The notes: generated by a model not told the origin, from the letters alone. A stretch of DNA of 64,000 nt from Flavobacteria bacterium MS024-2A (GCA_905182305.1 CAJJBB010000010.1:124001-188000), one strand, 5' to 3'; positions 35,564-45,580 are shown, numbered from the stretch's first letter. Numbers and translations: made by a program.

Positions 35564-36964
35564 ATGAAAAAAACAATTCTTTTTTTACTGTTCATTTTTT
35601 TTTATCAATGTCAAAAGAACATTCAGAAAAATCCTTCACAAAACAGAGGAATTAGTAATGGTGGATTGATTTTACCCACAGGCTTTAAAGCATCAGTTTT
35701 AGTTGACAGTATTGGTCCTTCCCGTCACTTGGCGGTTAATGATAATGGTGATGTATACGTTAAACTTAGTATAGAAAACGGAACCAAAGGAAATGTTGCG
35801 CTGCGTGATGAGAACGGAGATGGTATAGCGGATATCATAAAACGATTTGGTAATTATCCTAACGATGGAAGGTTTGCAACAGAAATGCGTATTCACAAAG
35901 GGTATTTGTATTATAGCTCAGAGTTGGTTGTATATCGTCAAAAACTAATAGAAGGACAATTAATACCAGAAGGAGAGCCAGAGGTAATAATGATTGATGA
36001 ATTTCCTATTCGATGGCACAATTCTAAATCGTTAGCGTTTGATAATTTAGGTGGTATGTATGTAACTTTTAGCGCTCCCACAAATGTTTGTGAAGATCAA
36101 TCAATTACCTATACTGATGCAACTTCTGTAGTTAAAGGAGAGTATCCTTGTTCACAGCTTGATATATTAGGAGGAATCTGGAAATTTGATGAGGCTATTC
36201 CAAATCAAAAGCAAGCAGATGGAGAGCTTTTCGCTACAGGTTTAAGAAGTATTGTTGCCTTATCATGGAATATGCAAGACAATCAATTATATGCCTTAAA
36301 TCATGGGCGAGATTATTTGCATAATCATGCACCTTTGCATTATTCTGAGTGGGATAATTCTGTTTTACCCGCTGAAGAATTTTTAATAATTAAAGAGGGT
36401 AAAAATTATGGTTGGCCATATACTTATTATGATCCTTTTAAACAGAAGCGAATGTTAGCACCCGAGTATGGTGGTGATGGTTATCGAGAATCAGAAGAAG
36501 GTTATGAAAACCCCATCATGGCAATGCCCGCACACTGGGCCCCAAATGATTTATTGTTTTACAAAGGAGATCAGTTTCCTGTTCATTATAAAAATGGTGC
36601 ATTTGTCGCATTTCATGGTTCGACAAATAGGGGGCCATATCCTCAAGCTGGATATATAGTTGCTTTTATTCCTTTTGAAAACGGAAAACCTTTTGGTCGG
36701 TGGGAGGTGTTCGCAGATGGTTTTTCAGAACAAGAAATAATTATAAATATGAAAGATGCTACCTACCGACCGATGGGATTATCTGAAGGTCCTGAAGGTT
36801 CATTGTACATTTCAGATTCTAAAAAAGGAAAGATTTGGAAAGTTTCTTTTCAAGGTGATCCCTCTTCTTTTGGGATTAAAGATAGATTAGTTGTAGAGCG
36901 AAGAAAAGCCATGAGTCATTTAAGAACTCCTAATATTCAAAGAGATTTTATTCCTGTAAACTAG
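35564..36964 (+). CDS. Sorbosone-dehydrogenase-like beta-propeller lipoprotein
   Basis: A 466-residue protein with a lipoprotein signal (KKTILFLLFIFFYQC, Cys16). The mature part resembles the PQQ-dependent glucose/sorbosone dehydrogenase family (LPTGFKASVLVD, RDENGDGIAD, FATGLRSIVALSW, GKNYGWPYTYYD, RPMGLSEGPEGSLYISD). These fold as six-bladed propellers; many members have no known substrate and need not bind PQQ. It probably sits in the outer membrane facing the periplasm or surface. It is 21 nt downstream of tRNA-Arg and may depend on that promoter; the next gene begins 76 nt after it. Confidence 0.8.
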   Translation: MKKTILFLLFIFFYQCQKNIQKNPSQNRGISNGGLILPTGFKASVLVDSIGPSRHLAVNDNGDVYVKLSIENGTKGNVALRDENGDGIADIIKRFGNYPNDGRFATEMRIHKGYLYYSSELVVYRQKLIEGQLIPEGEPEVIMIDEFPIRWHNSKSLAFDNLGGMYVTFSAPTNVCEDQSITYTDATSVVKGEYPCSQLDILGGIWKFDEAIPNQKQADGELFATGLRSIVALSWNMQDNQLYALNHGRDYLHNHAPLHYSEWDNSVLPAEEFLIIKEGKNYGWPYTYYDPFKQKRMLAPEYGGDGYRESEEGYENPIMAMPAHWAPNDLLFYKGDQFPVHYKNGAFVAFHGSTNRGPYPQAGYIVAFIPFENGKPFGRWEVFADGFSEQEIIINMKDATYRPMGLSEGPEGSLYISDSKKGKIWKVSFQGDPSSFGIKDRLVVERRKAMSHLRTPNIQRDFIPVN

Positions 36965-37040
36965 GATTCTATGATATTTTCGTAATATTTGATTACCTTG
37001 AAATTTTCAAACATAAGGTTCATTTAATAGTTCTTTCATC

Positions 37041-40000
37041 TTGAAGATAAGTATATCATCCATAAAAAAAATAATAAAAGACCTATATAGTATTGAGGGA
37101 ACACTTTCTGTTCTCCCAGGAGAAATTGATTTTAATTATAAGTTAGAAACAAACGAAGGATTAAGTTTTGTTTTAAAGATAGCTCCTTCCAATTGTAATA
37201 TTGAATATTTAGAATTTCAACAAGATATTTTACAATATCTTGATCAACAATCAACCCAAAAAGAACTTCCAAAGATCGTTTTAAATAATGAAGGTAAAGA
37301 ATTTTCTTTTTTTAAAGATCAAAATGGCGATCTAAGAGTTGTTCGACTTCTTTCTTGGGTTTACGGAAGAATTTGGAGCGCCGTAAATCCAAAAACAGAT
37401 TATCTCCGACATAGCATGGGAGAAAAGGCAGGAAGTCTCACAAAAGATCTGCAATATTATGAACATCATAAAGCTCATCGTTTTTTTGAGTGGGATATTG
37501 CAGGGGCAGAATGGACTAGAGAGTATTTGTATTTGTTTAATAAAGAACAAGCTTCACTACTAATTTATTTTTTAGATATTTTTTCTTCATTAAAACCACT
37601 TTACAATAATTTAAGAAAGAGCATTGTTCATAACGATGTAAACGACAACAATTGTATTGTTTCAAAAGATCTTAAAAATCCTTCTGTCATTGCAATTATA
37701 GATTTTGGAGATGCAATTTATACTCAAACAATAAATGATTTAGCTATCTGTTGTTCTTATGCGATAATTCATGAAAATGATTCATTAACAGCAGCTTTAC
37801 CAATTGTTCAAGGATATCATAGCGTCTATCCCCTTAAAGAAGAGGAACTATCTCTTTTATATTCCTGTATTGCGATGCGTCTAATCATTTCAGTAACTAA
37901 ATCTGCTCTTAATAAAATCTTAGAACCTGAAAATGAGTATTTGTCAATTAGTGAAAAACCTGCATGGGAGTTATTACAGAATTGGATAGCAATTGATTCT
38001 GATTTTGCGCATTTTAGTTTTCGAACAGCTTGTAACTTTAATTCACACCCAAATTTTCTTTCTTTTACTGATTGGACAATTCAACAGAAAATAAGTCTTT
38101 CAGAACTATTTATTTCATTAAAGACTGAAGAAGTTCATCTAATAGATTTAAGTGTTTCAAGCTCATGGATTGGTCAACAACATGAATTTAATGATTTAGA
38201 TCTTTTTCAGTTTAAACTAGATCAACTTCAAAAAAAACATCCTAATACTATTATTTCTGGAGGTTATTTAGAGCCTCGATCGTTATACACCTCTTCTGAA
38301 TATGATAAAATTGGTAATTCAGGGACTGAAAATCGTTCCGTTCATTTAGGGATTGATTTCTGGGTACCAGCGGCTACCCCTGTCTTTAGTTTTCTTGAGG
38401 GTCATGTGGTCATGGCTTTAAACGACCAGGGAGAAAAAGCATATGGAGGAATGTTAGTTTTAAGACATCAAGCTTCAGGTTTTCAATTTTATACACTTTA
38501 TGGTCATTTGAATGTTGCTAGGGTATTAAGCTATACACCTGGTGATTACATAAAAAAAGGTCAAGAACTTTCAAGAATAGGTGATTCGGAAGAAAATGGA
38601 AATTGGGCACCTCATTTACATTTTCAGGTAATGTTGTCGCTTTTAAATTTTAAAAATAATTTTCCTGGGGTGTGTTTTCCAAATCAAGAAAAGATATGGA
38701 GTGGAATCTGCCCTGATCCTAATCTATTTTTTAAACAAACTATTTTAAATACTCATTTTAATTCTATCAAAGCAAAAATACAGACAGATCGAGAGGTCTA
38801 TTTAGGAAAAGGAATGAGTTTACAGTATAAAACACCAATTCACATTGTAAGAGGTGAAGGGGTATATTTAATCGATAATAAGGGAAGAAAATTTATAGAT
38901 ACCGTAAATAATGTTGCACATGTTGGACATGAGCACCCCAAGGTTGTCAAAGCTGGTCAGTTACAAATGGGATTATTAAATACTAACACTCGATATTTAC
39001 ATGAACATATAACGACCTTAGCCAAAAGTCTTGTTGGAAAATTACCACCTGAATTAGTAGTTATACATTTTGTTAATTCAGGAAGTGAGGCTAATGAATT
39101 AGCAATTCGAATGGTCAAAACAGTTACAAAATCAGAAGAAATTATAGTATCTGAGGTTGGATATCACGGTAATACAAACATGTGTGTGGATATTAGTTCT
39201 TATAAATTTGATGGAAAAGGTGGTACTGGAGCACCAAAAAACGTTCATGTTTTTCCATTACCCGATTCTTTTAGAGGAAAATACAGAGGAGAAAATACGG
39301 GCTCTTTATATGCTAAGGAAGTTAAGAACTTAATTAATCAAATTGAAAATTCTAATCAGCAAGTTGGAGCATTCATCGTAGAGCCAATTATTAGTTGTGG
39401 TGGACAAATTGAATTGCCTAAAGGATTTTTAAAAGAGGCCTATAGCTTAGTTAAAAATGCAGGGGGATTATGTATTTCTGATGAAGTTCAAACAGGACTT
39501 GGAAGAACAGGAAGTAATTATTGGGGATTTCAACTACATGATGTAGTTCCAGATATTGTTACCATAGGTAAACCATTAGGTAATGGACATCCTATAGCTG
39601 CAGTTGCATGTACAGTTGAGGTTGCTGAAAAATTTGCTAATGGGATGGAATTTTTTAACACTTTTGGAGGAAATCCTGTTTCTTCTATTATTTCACAAAC
39701 AGTTTTGGAGGTAGTTGAAGACGAAAACCTTCAAAAAAAGGCATTAATCGTTGGAAATTTCTTAAAAAAAGAACTTCAAATCCTTTCAAAAAAATATCCG
39801 ATAATAGGCGATATTCGTGGGCAAGGACTTTTTCTAGGAATAGAATTGGTAGATTCAAATTTAATTCCACTTGGGTTACATGCTTCTTACTTAGTAAATC
39901 GAATGAAAGATTATGGAATTTTAATGAGTACTGACGGACCCGAGAATAATGTTTTAAAAATAAAACCGCCACTAGTATTTTCAATAGATAATGCAAAAGA

Positions 40001-40061
40001 AGTACTTTTTTATCTAAAAAAAATACTGGATGAGGACTTAATGAAAACCTTCAAATTATAA
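37041..40061 (+). CDS. Three-domain fusion: APH-type kinase, M23/LytM peptidase, class III PLP enzyme (phospho-lyase-like)
   Basis: A 1006-residue protein without signal peptide. Residues about 20-340 are an aminoglycoside-phosphotransferase-type kinase: VHNDVNDNN gives catalytic Asp199 and IDFGD gives metal-binding Asp221. Residues about 400-555 are an M23/LytM domain: His435 and Asp439 (HLGID), LYGHL, and His525/His527 (HLHF) keep the zinc and catalytic residues. Residues about 590-1000 are a class III aminotransferase fold with Lys844 ([10 protein letters not shown]) for PLP. The same order is known in bacterial PRK06148-like proteins. The two outer domains resemble hydroxylysine kinase and the phospho-lyases for phosphoethanolamine or phosphohydroxylysine, so phosphorylation followed by phosphate elimination of an amino alcohol is a reasonable inference. 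The TTG start fits the N-terminus. Confidence 0.85.
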   Translation: MKISISSIKKIIKDLYSIEGTLSVLPGEIDFNYKLETNEGLSFVLKIAPSNCNIEYLEFQQDILQYLDQQSTQKELPKIVLNNEGKEFSFFKDQNGDLRVVRLLSWVYGRIWSAVNPKTDYLRHSMGEKAGSLTKDLQYYEHHKAHRFFEWDIAGAEWTREYLYLFNKEQASLLIYFLDIFSSLKPLYNNLRKSIVHNDVNDNNCIVSKDLKNPSVIAIIDFGDAIYTQTINDLAICCSYAIIHENDSLTAALPIVQGYHSVYPLKEEELSLLYSCIAMRLIISVTKSALNKILEPENEYLSISEKPAWELLQNWIAIDSDFAHFSFRTACNFNSHPNFLSFTDWTIQQKISLSELFISLKTEEVHLIDLSVSSSWIGQQHEFNDLDLFQFKLDQLQKKHPNTIISGGYLEPRSLYTSSEYDKIGNSGTENRSVHLGIDFWVPAATPVFSFLEGHVVMALNDQGEKAYGGMLVLRHQASGFQFYTLYGHLNVARVLSYTPGDYIKKGQELSRIGDSEENGNWAPHLHFQVMLSLLNFKNNFPGVCFPNQEKIWSGICPDPNLFFKQTILNTHFNSIKAKIQTDREVYLGKGMSLQYKTPIHIVRGEGVYLIDNKGRKFIDTVNNVAHVGHEHPKVVKAGQLQMGLLNTNTRYLHEHITTLAKSLVGKLPPELVVIHFVNSGSEANELAIRMVKTVTKSEEIIVSEVGYHGNTNMCVDISSYKFDGKGGTGAPKNVHVFPLPDSFRGKYRGENTGSLYAKEVKNLINQIENSNQQVGAFIVEPIISCGGQIELPKGFLKEAYSLVKNAGGLCISDEVQTGLGRTGSNYWGFQLHDVVPDIVTIGKPLGNGHPIAAVACTVEVAEKFANGMEFFNTFGGNPVSSIISQTVLEVVEDENLQKKALIVGNFLKKELQILSKKYPIIGDIRGQGLFLGIELVDSNLIPLGLHASYLVNRMKDYGILMSTDGPENNVLKIKPPLVFSIDNAKEVLFYLKKILDEDLMKTFKL

Positions 40062-40112
40062 TTTATAAACTAAAACATTTTTTTTCGTACTTTACATATC
40101 AAATAATAAATT

Positions 40113-40289
40113 ATGAGTGAAATAACTATTGTAATTATTGGAGCTGTAGTCTTAGTAGGAGGCGTTATTTTATATGCCGTAATCTCGACTGCAACAGGAA
40201 TGGAGGAAGATAAAAATCAAAATTATATTCCAGATTGGATTGAGAAGAAATTTCCAAAAATATTTAAGTCTGGTGAGGATTTAGATTAA
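40113..40289 (+). CDS. Small membrane protein of 58 residues
   Basis: A short frame encoding MSEITIVIIGAVVLVGGVIL, then YAVISTATG and a charged tail with NYIPDWIEKKFPKIFKSGEDLD. It has one clear membrane helix (about 4-24) at the N-terminus and a soluble C-terminal part, so the tail is probably cytoplasmic. It lies alone between the fusion gene (51 nt upstream) and the OmpA gene (101 nt downstream). Codon use and the clean helix-plus-tail design make it look real. I do not recognise a function. Confidence 0.7.
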   Translation: MSEITIVIIGAVVLVGGVILYAVISTATGMEEDKNQNYIPDWIEKKFPKIFKSGEDLD

Positions 40290-40351
40290 TAACTGATTTA
40301 AAAACCTTGATAATTGTGCTAAGACAATTCTTAATTACGCAATAACTTTCT

Positions 40352-40359
40352 TATTTTTG
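40352..40359 (+). promoter_or_regulatory. -7 promoter element of the OmpA-family gene
   Basis: TATTTTTG, a full TAnnTTTG match, 31 nt before the ATG. No TTG at -33. Confidence 0.5.
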
Positions 40360-40390
40360 TTTTACTTAATTATCGTAATCTCCTTTTAGT

Positions 40391-41731
40391 ATGAATCGTT
40401 TCATTAAAATATTTTTCAGCCTAGCGTTTTTATTATTTTTCCAATTAGGAATTTCTCAGAATTCTGATAAACCTTGGGTAATTGGTGTTGGAGTTGATCT
40501 CATTAATATTCAAGGTGGTGATATAGACTCAGGCTTGAATATTGGGGTGCCCGCCTTAAGCTTATCACGCTACTTAGGTGTAGGATTCTCCTTAGGAGCA
40601 CAGTATTCTCTTAATAATATAAAAAACACTCCTGAAGACCTTGGCTATTCATCTATCGATGGTGTAGTGAAATATAACCTTTCTGACGGTAAAATATCAC
40701 CCTATTTATTCGCTGGATTTGGAGTTTCTAGATTCTCTACTAATGCTGATAATGAAGGTTTACTCCCATCAAAAGAAACCAGTAGAACTGGACTTGGTGG
40801 TATTGGAGTGAACTTTGATTTAAATGATAAACTTGCTATTAATGTGAGTGCTTCTTATAGATCAGACATAGAAGGAGATGGGTATAATCATCTTCAACAT
40901 ATTGTAGGATTGAGTTATAGTTTTGGTGCTGGTGATGCTGACAAGGATGGTGTTTCTGATGAAAAAGATGAATGTCCAGATGTACCTGGTTTAAAAGAAT
41001 TTAACGGATGTCCAGATTCTGATGGAGATGGTATTCCTGACAATAAAGATCGTTGTCCAGAAGAAGCTGGAACAGAGGCTTTACAAGGCTGTCCTGATGG
41101 TGATGGTGATGGTGTAGCTGATATTGACGATATATGTCCAGATATTGCTGGTATGGCAGAAATGAACGGATGTCCTGATACCGATAGTGACGGTGTTTCT
41201 GACAACGAAGATAAATGTCCTGAAATAGCAGGAGATATTGCTAACGGAGGATGTCCATGGGCGGATACTGATGGTGATGGTGTTCTAGATAATATTGATG
41301 CTTGTAAGGATGAAAAAGGAACCATTGTGAATAATGGATGTCCTGAATTATCAAAAGAAATTTTAGCTACCTTAAATAAATTTGGTTTACGAATTAATTT
41401 TCCGGCAAATAGTGATAAGATTCTTGGAAAAAAGACACAAAATATACTCTACCAAATTAAGGAGTTATTAGAAGAATACCCTGGGGATATTTTAATCGTT
41501 GAAGGCTACGCCTCTTCTGATGGTGACGATGCCTATAATATTGAATTGTCTATTAAGCGTGCTCAAGCGGTGAAAGCGTATCTTGTTAAAATAGGTGTTT
41601 CAAAAGATCGATTAGAGGTAAGAGGCCTTGGTGAAGCCGAGCCGATAAGTAACAATGAATCTAAGGAAGGACGTGCAGAAAACAGAAGAGTTCAATTTCT
41701 TCCTAAATTAAAAGTGCTTTTTTTACAATAG
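40391..41731 (+). CDS. OmpA-family outer membrane protein with thrombospondin type 3 repeats
   Basis: A 446-residue protein. A signal peptide (to about residue 23, ISQ) is followed by an N-terminal beta-barrel (about 24-175). Five calcium-type TSP3 repeats (about 178-315) follow, each with DxDGDG-like acids and a CP pair. The end is a C-terminal OmpA peptidoglycan-binding domain (about 330-440; VEGYASSDGDD, GLGEAEPISNN, RAENRRVQF). It anchors the outer membrane to DAP peptidoglycan and is probably abundant. It is convergent with rpe across 21 nt. Confidence 0.92.
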   Translation: MNRFIKIFFSLAFLLFFQLGISQNSDKPWVIGVGVDLINIQGGDIDSGLNIGVPALSLSRYLGVGFSLGAQYSLNNIKNTPEDLGYSSIDGVVKYNLSDGKISPYLFAGFGVSRFSTNADNEGLLPSKETSRTGLGGIGVNFDLNDKLAINVSASYRSDIEGDGYNHLQHIVGLSYSFGAGDADKDGVSDEKDECPDVPGLKEFNGCPDSDGDGIPDNKDRCPEEAGTEALQGCPDGDGDGVADIDDICPDIAGMAEMNGCPDTDSDGVSDNEDKCPEIAGDIANGGCPWADTDGDGVLDNIDACKDEKGTIVNNGCPELSKEILATLNKFGLRINFPANSDKILGKKTQNILYQIKELLEEYPGDILIVEGYASSDGDDAYNIELSIKRAQAVKAYLVKIGVSKDRLEVRGLGEAEPISNNESKEGRAENRRVQFLPKLKVLFLQ

Positions 41732-41752
41732 ATTTTAAATATTTTTTAAAAT
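41732..41752. terminator. Weak AT-only hairpin between ompA-like gene and rpe
   Basis: ATTTTAAA at 41732-41739 pairs with TTTAAAAT at 41745-41752 around a 5-nt loop. It lacks GC pairs, so termination strength is doubtful, but it is the only structure in this convergent gap. Confidence 0.3.
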
Positions 41753-42403
41753 TTATATTTCTTTTAATAACTTTATTTTTTCTTCAGGATTTTCTGCACT
41801 AAACACATAGCTACCTGCGACTAAAATATCTGCTCCACACGATATTAGTTGTGCTGCATTTGTATCGGTGACTCCACCATCAATTTCTACTAAACAAGCT
41901 GATTTATGATGTATAATGAGATTTTTTAGTTCTTTCACTTTATTGTACGTGTTTTGAATAAAAGATTGCCCACCAAAGCCCGGATTGACACTCATAATAC
42001 ATACTAGATCCAGGTCTTGAATGATGCTAGACAAATTATTGATTGGTGTATGAGGGTTTAAAGCTAAACCAGCTTTCATTCCACAAGATTTTATTTTTTG
42101 TATTGTTCTATGTAAATGATCACATGCCTCAAAATGTACCGTTAATATTTTCGCGCCAAGGCTTGCAAATGTTTCTATATATCGATCTGGATCTACAATC
42201 ATCAAATGAACATCAAGGGGCTTAGTAGCATGTTTTTGGATGGCGGCTAAGACAGGCATTCCAAATGAGATGTTGGGGACAAAAACCCCATCCATTATGT
42301 CAATATGAAACCAATCAGCATCACTATTATTGACCATTTTTGAATCACGTTCAAGATTAGCAAAGTCTGCAGCTAGAATTGAAGGCGCTATAATTACCGA
42401 CAT
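41753..42403 (-). CDS. rpe: Ribulose-phosphate 3-epimerase
   Basis: A 216-residue TIM barrel interconverting ribulose-5-P and xylulose-5-P. APSILAADFANLE opens the protein, HIDIMDGVFVPN and HLMIVDP contain metal-binding residues, MSVNPGFGGQSF is the phosphate loop, and EIDGGV follows. The frame is open seven codons further upstream, but that extension would include the promoter; homology starts at ATG 42403. It has its own promoter just beside the rpoD terminator. Confidence 0.95.
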   Translation of the reverse strand: MSVIIAPSILAADFANLERDSKMVNNSDADWFHIDIMDGVFVPNISFGMPVLAAIQKHATKPLDVHLMIVDPDRYIETFASLGAKILTVHFEACDHLHRTIQKIKSCGMKAGLALNPHTPINNLSSIIQDLDLVCIMSVNPGFGGQSFIQNTYNKVKELKNLIIHHKSACLVEIDGGVTDTNAAQLISCGADILVAGSYVFSAENPEEKIKLLKEI

Positions 42404-42421
42404 TTTTTTATTTTTAAAATA

Positions 42422-42429
42422 CAAATATA
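42422..42429 (-). promoter_or_regulatory. -7 promoter element of rpe
   Basis: On the minus strand TATATTTG, a full TAnnTTTG match, 18 nt before the rpe ATG and 2 nt after the rpoD terminator palindrome. Confidence 0.55.
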
Positions 42430-42431
42430 CA

Positions 42432-42459
42432 AAAAAGGCAACCCTAGGGTTGCCTTTTT
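42432..42459. terminator. Terminator of rpoD (perfect palindrome)
   Basis: A 28-bp perfect palindrome centred on CCCTAGGG: runs of A, then GGCAACCC, GGGTTGCC and a T-run. On the minus strand it lies 3 nt after the rpoD stop. It reads the same on both strands and could also stop transcription from the other side. Confidence 0.85.
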
Positions 42460-42462
42460 ATT

Positions 42463-43326
42463 TTAACCTAAATAGGTTTTTAGAATTTTGCTTCGCGAGG
42501 TGTGCTTTAATCTACGAATGGCTTTCTCTTTAATTTGTCTAACACGTTCTCTGGTAAGATCAAACGTTTCTCCGATTTCCTCTAAAGTCATTGCATGTTG
42601 ATTTCCTAACCCGAAATACAAACGAACTACATCTGCTTCTCTAGGTGTAAGGGTTTCTAAAGCACGTTCTATTTCGGTACGAAGTGATTCATGCAACAAT
42701 GCTTTGTCTGGATTAGGAGACTCCCCACTATTAAGCACGTCATATAAATTTGAATCCTCGCCTTCTACTAAAGGTGCATCCATAGAGACATGTCTTCCAG
42801 AGTTTTTGAGCGATTCTTTTACATCATTAATGGTCATGTCCAATTCTTTTGCAATCTCTTCTGCAGAGGGAGCACGTTCATGGGCTTGTTCCAAAAAGGC
42901 ATAAGTTTTATTAATTTTATTAATCGAACCAATTTTATTAAGCGGCAGCCTTACAATACGAGATTGTTCAGCCAGCGCTTGTAAAATGGATTGACGTATC
43001 CACCACACTGCATACGATATGAATTTAAAACCACGAGTTTCATCAAAACGTTGTGCAGCTTTAATTAAACCCAAATTCCCTTCATTTATCAAATCAGGAA
43101 GGGTTAGGCCTTGATTTTGGTATTGTTTTGCAACAGAGACCACAAATCTAAGGTTAGCTTTGGTTAGTTTTTCAAGAGCAATTTGATCTCCAGCCTTGAT
43201 ACGTTGTGCTAATTCTACTTCTTCTTCTGCAGTAATTAAATCTACTTTTCCAATTTCTTGGAGATATTTATCCAAGGAAGCAGTTTCTCGATTGGTTACT
43301 TGCTTTGTAATTTTTAGTTGTCTCAT
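42463..43326 (-). CDS. rpoD: Primary RNA polymerase sigma factor (SigA/RpoD, Bacteroidota type)
   Basis: A 287-residue sigma-70 protein lacking region 1.1 and the long non-conserved region, as in the sigma-ABfr type of Bacteroidota. Region 1.2 starts near [11 protein letters not shown], region 2 has [14 protein letters not shown] and [13 protein letters not shown], region 3 follows, and region 4 has [16 protein letters not shown] and the helix-turn-helix [19 protein letters not shown]. It should recognise the TTG/TAnnTTTG promoters found throughout this window. It has a strong terminator directly downstream. Confidence 0.96.
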   Translation of the reverse strand: MRQLKITKQVTNRETASLDKYLQEIGKVDLITAEEEVELAQRIKAGDQIALEKLTKANLRFVVSVAKQYQNQGLTLPDLINEGNLGLIKAAQRFDETRGFKFISYAVWWIRQSILQALAEQSRIVRLPLNKIGSINKINKTYAFLEQAHERAPSAEEIAKELDMTINDVKESLKNSGRHVSMDAPLVEGEDSNLYDVLNSGESPNPDKALLHESLRTEIERALETLTPREADVVRLYFGLGNQHAMTLEEIGETFDLTRERVRQIKEKAIRRLKHTSRSKILKTYLG

Positions 43327-43397
43327 ATCTTATAGCTATGCCTTTATATAATGAATACGTTCAAAACAAAGGAATGTTACAATAATTGATTAAATAA

Positions 43398-45527
43398 TTA
43401 ATCTTTTTTCTCAGGTCTTGGTAATAAAGCTTTACGGGACACTTTTTCTTTACGAGTTCTTGGATCTTTACCAAAATATTTGACTTCTAAAGTGTCACCC
43501 ATGCTTACAACATCTGCTACATTTTCTGTGCGTTCCCATGCTAACTCACTAACATGCAAAAGAACTTCATTTCCTGGTGCATCAAGATATTCTACTACTG
43601 CACCAAAATCAAGCATCTTAATAACTTTTACTTGGTAGGTATTTCCGACAATAGGCTTAAAGGTAACCGAATCAATTTTAGCTTCTACCATCGCAATTCC
43701 TTCTGGTGATGTTCCTAAAATTTCAATTATACCTTCTTCGGTAACAGGGTCTTCTGTTATAACAATAGTACAACCTGATTCTTTTTGAAGTTCTTGAATT
43801 ACTTTTCCACCAGGACCAATCATAGAACCTATGAAATCGTTAGGGATTCTTCTGTTAATCATTTTAGGAGCATGAGCTTTCACATCCTCATTTGGAGTTT
43901 TTATAGTACTAATGAGTTCTTCTAAAATATGCAATCTTCCACTTCTAGCCTGATTTAATGCTTGTGTCATAATATCAAAACGTAAGCCTTTGATTTTAAT
44001 ATCCATTTGACAAGCAGTGATTCCATCGGCAGTTCCAGTTACTTTAAAGTCCATATCCCCTAGGTGATCTTCATCTCCTAAAATATCTGAAAGTACCGCA
44101 AAACGATCACCATCTGTTATTAACCCCATAGCAATTCCTGATACAGGTTTTTTGATTTGAACTCCAGCATCCATAAGTGCCATAGTACCAGCACATACTG
44201 TTGCCATGGATGAAGAACCATTTGATTCAAGAACTTCTGATACAATTCGAACTGTATAGGGACAGTTGTCTGGCATAACCTTTTTCAAAGCACGTTGAGC
44301 TAAGTTACCATGTCCAACTTCACGTCTTGAAGTTCCGCGAAGGGGTCTAGCTTCTCCAGTACAAAAAGGCGGAAAATTGTAATGTAAATAAAAAGTTTCC
44401 TCTCCTTGATGAGAAGGTGAATCAATCATATTTGCTTCCCTAGAAGTTCCAAGCGTTGCGGTAGCTAGCGCTTGTGTTTCTCCTCTAGTAAAAAGTGCTG
44501 AACCGTGGGTAGAGGGTAGATAATCTACTTCACACCAAATCGGACGAATATCCGTTGTTTTTCTTCCATCTAAACGAATTCCTTCTTCAAGAACTAGATC
44601 ACGTACTGCTTTTTTCTGTGCACTATTATGGTAGCGGGATACTAAATCTTTTTTTTCTAAAACAACTTCTTCATTAAGTGTTGCTTTAGAGGCTTCTTTG
44701 ATCTCAGTAAATTGCTCAGACCGTTCAGACTTAGAAAGTCCTTTTTTAGCTACCTCATAGTATTTTTTATAAGTTGCATTATAAATTTCTTTTTCTAGTG
44801 CCTCATCTTTTTCTTCTTCTTCGTAAGTACGCACTACTTTTTTACCAACTGATTCTGCTAAAGCAATTTGAGCTTTGACTTGATCTTTAATCGCCTCATG
44901 CCCAAAAGCAATTGCGTCAAGCATTTCTTCTTCAGAGATTTCATCAAATTCACCTTCAACCATTGCAACGGAGTCTGCACTTGCACCAATCATGATATCA
45001 ATATCAGAAGTTGCTAATTGCTCTCTACTTGGGTTAACAATAAACATTCCATCTACACGAGCAACACGTACCTCAGAAATTGGATATTCGAACGGAATAT
45101 CTGAAAGTTGAATTGCAGTTGAGGCAGCCAACCCAGCTAAGGAATCTGGCATTACATTTTCATCATGAGACATTAGTTGAATCATTACTTGTGTTTCTGC
45201 GTGATAGTCTTTTGGGAAAAGTGGGCGTAATACACGGTCTACAAGTCTCATGGTAAGTACTTCACCATCACTAGGACGCGCTTCTCTCTTGAAAAAACCG
45301 CCAGGAAATTTTCCTGCAGCAGCAAACTTTTCTCGATAATCAACTGTGAGTGGTAGAAAGTCTACGGGACTTTGTTTACGAGCAGAAACTGCAGTAGCAA
45401 GTAACATACAGTCACCCATACGGACGACTACAGAGCCATCAGCTTGTTTAGCTAATTTACCGGTTTCAAGTGTAATTATTCTACCGTCTTCAAGACGGAT
45501 TTCTTGTTTAAATGTTTTTGGAATCAT
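43398..45527 (-). CDS. pnp: Polyribonucleotide nucleotidyltransferase (PNPase)
   Basis: A 709-residue PNPase: two RNase PH domains separated by an alpha-helical domain, a KH domain (about 555-615, [14 protein letters not shown] with the GxxG loop) and an S1 domain (about 625-695). It degrades RNA 3'-5' with phosphate. [14 protein letters not shown] and [14 protein letters not shown] mark the active second core. It lies downstream of rpsO as in many bacteria; the 79-nt gap contains a hairpin ending at the start codon. Confidence 0.96.
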   Translation of the reverse strand: MIPKTFKQEIRLEDGRIITLETGKLAKQADGSVVVRMGDCMLLATAVSARKQSPVDFLPLTVDYREKFAAAGKFPGGFFKREARPSDGEVLTMRLVDRVLRPLFPKDYHAETQVMIQLMSHDENVMPDSLAGLAASTAIQLSDIPFEYPISEVRVARVDGMFIVNPSREQLATSDIDIMIGASADSVAMVEGEFDEISEEEMLDAIAFGHEAIKDQVKAQIALAESVGKKVVRTYEEEEKDEALEKEIYNATYKKYYEVAKKGLSKSERSEQFTEIKEASKATLNEEVVLEKKDLVSRYHNSAQKKAVRDLVLEEGIRLDGRKTTDIRPIWCEVDYLPSTHGSALFTRGETQALATATLGTSREANMIDSPSHQGEETFYLHYNFPPFCTGEARPLRGTSRREVGHGNLAQRALKKVMPDNCPYTVRIVSEVLESNGSSSMATVCAGTMALMDAGVQIKKPVSGIAMGLITDGDRFAVLSDILGDEDHLGDMDFKVTGTADGITACQMDIKIKGLRFDIMTQALNQARSGRLHILEELISTIKTPNEDVKAHAPKMINRRIPNDFIGSMIGPGGKVIQELQKESGCTIVITEDPVTEEGIIEILGTSPEGIAMVEAKIDSVTFKPIVGNTYQVKVIKMLDFGAVVEYLDAPGNEVLLHVSELAWERTENVADVVSMGDTLEVKYFGKDPRTRKEKVSRKALLPRPEKKD

Positions 45528-45580
45528 TTTTCATTATTTGGTTAAAACTTTTGTTGTGTGTTGAAGCAACCAATGAAAAA
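45527..45580 (-). promoter_or_regulatory. Hairpin in the rpsO-pnp gap touching the pnp start codon
   Basis: Arms 45527-45535 and 45572-45580 are a perfect 9-bp inverted repeat. After a 4-nt bulge a second 4-bp stem (45540-45543 with 45568-45571) continues it. In the minus-strand RNA the 3' arm ends on the first base of the pnp ATG. PNPase autoregulates through its leader hairpin in E. coli; a similar role here is inference. Confidence 0.5.

Noticed and set aside
40309-40326. AATTGT/ACAATT hairpin after the 58-residue gene as a terminator
   Set aside because: Six AT-rich base pairs with no T-run; too weak to call.
40915-41325. 136-residue frame on the minus strand opposite the TSP3 repeats
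   Set aside because: It is a repetitive Ser/Pro-rich shadow of the acidic repeats in the OmpA-type gene, with no independent signals.
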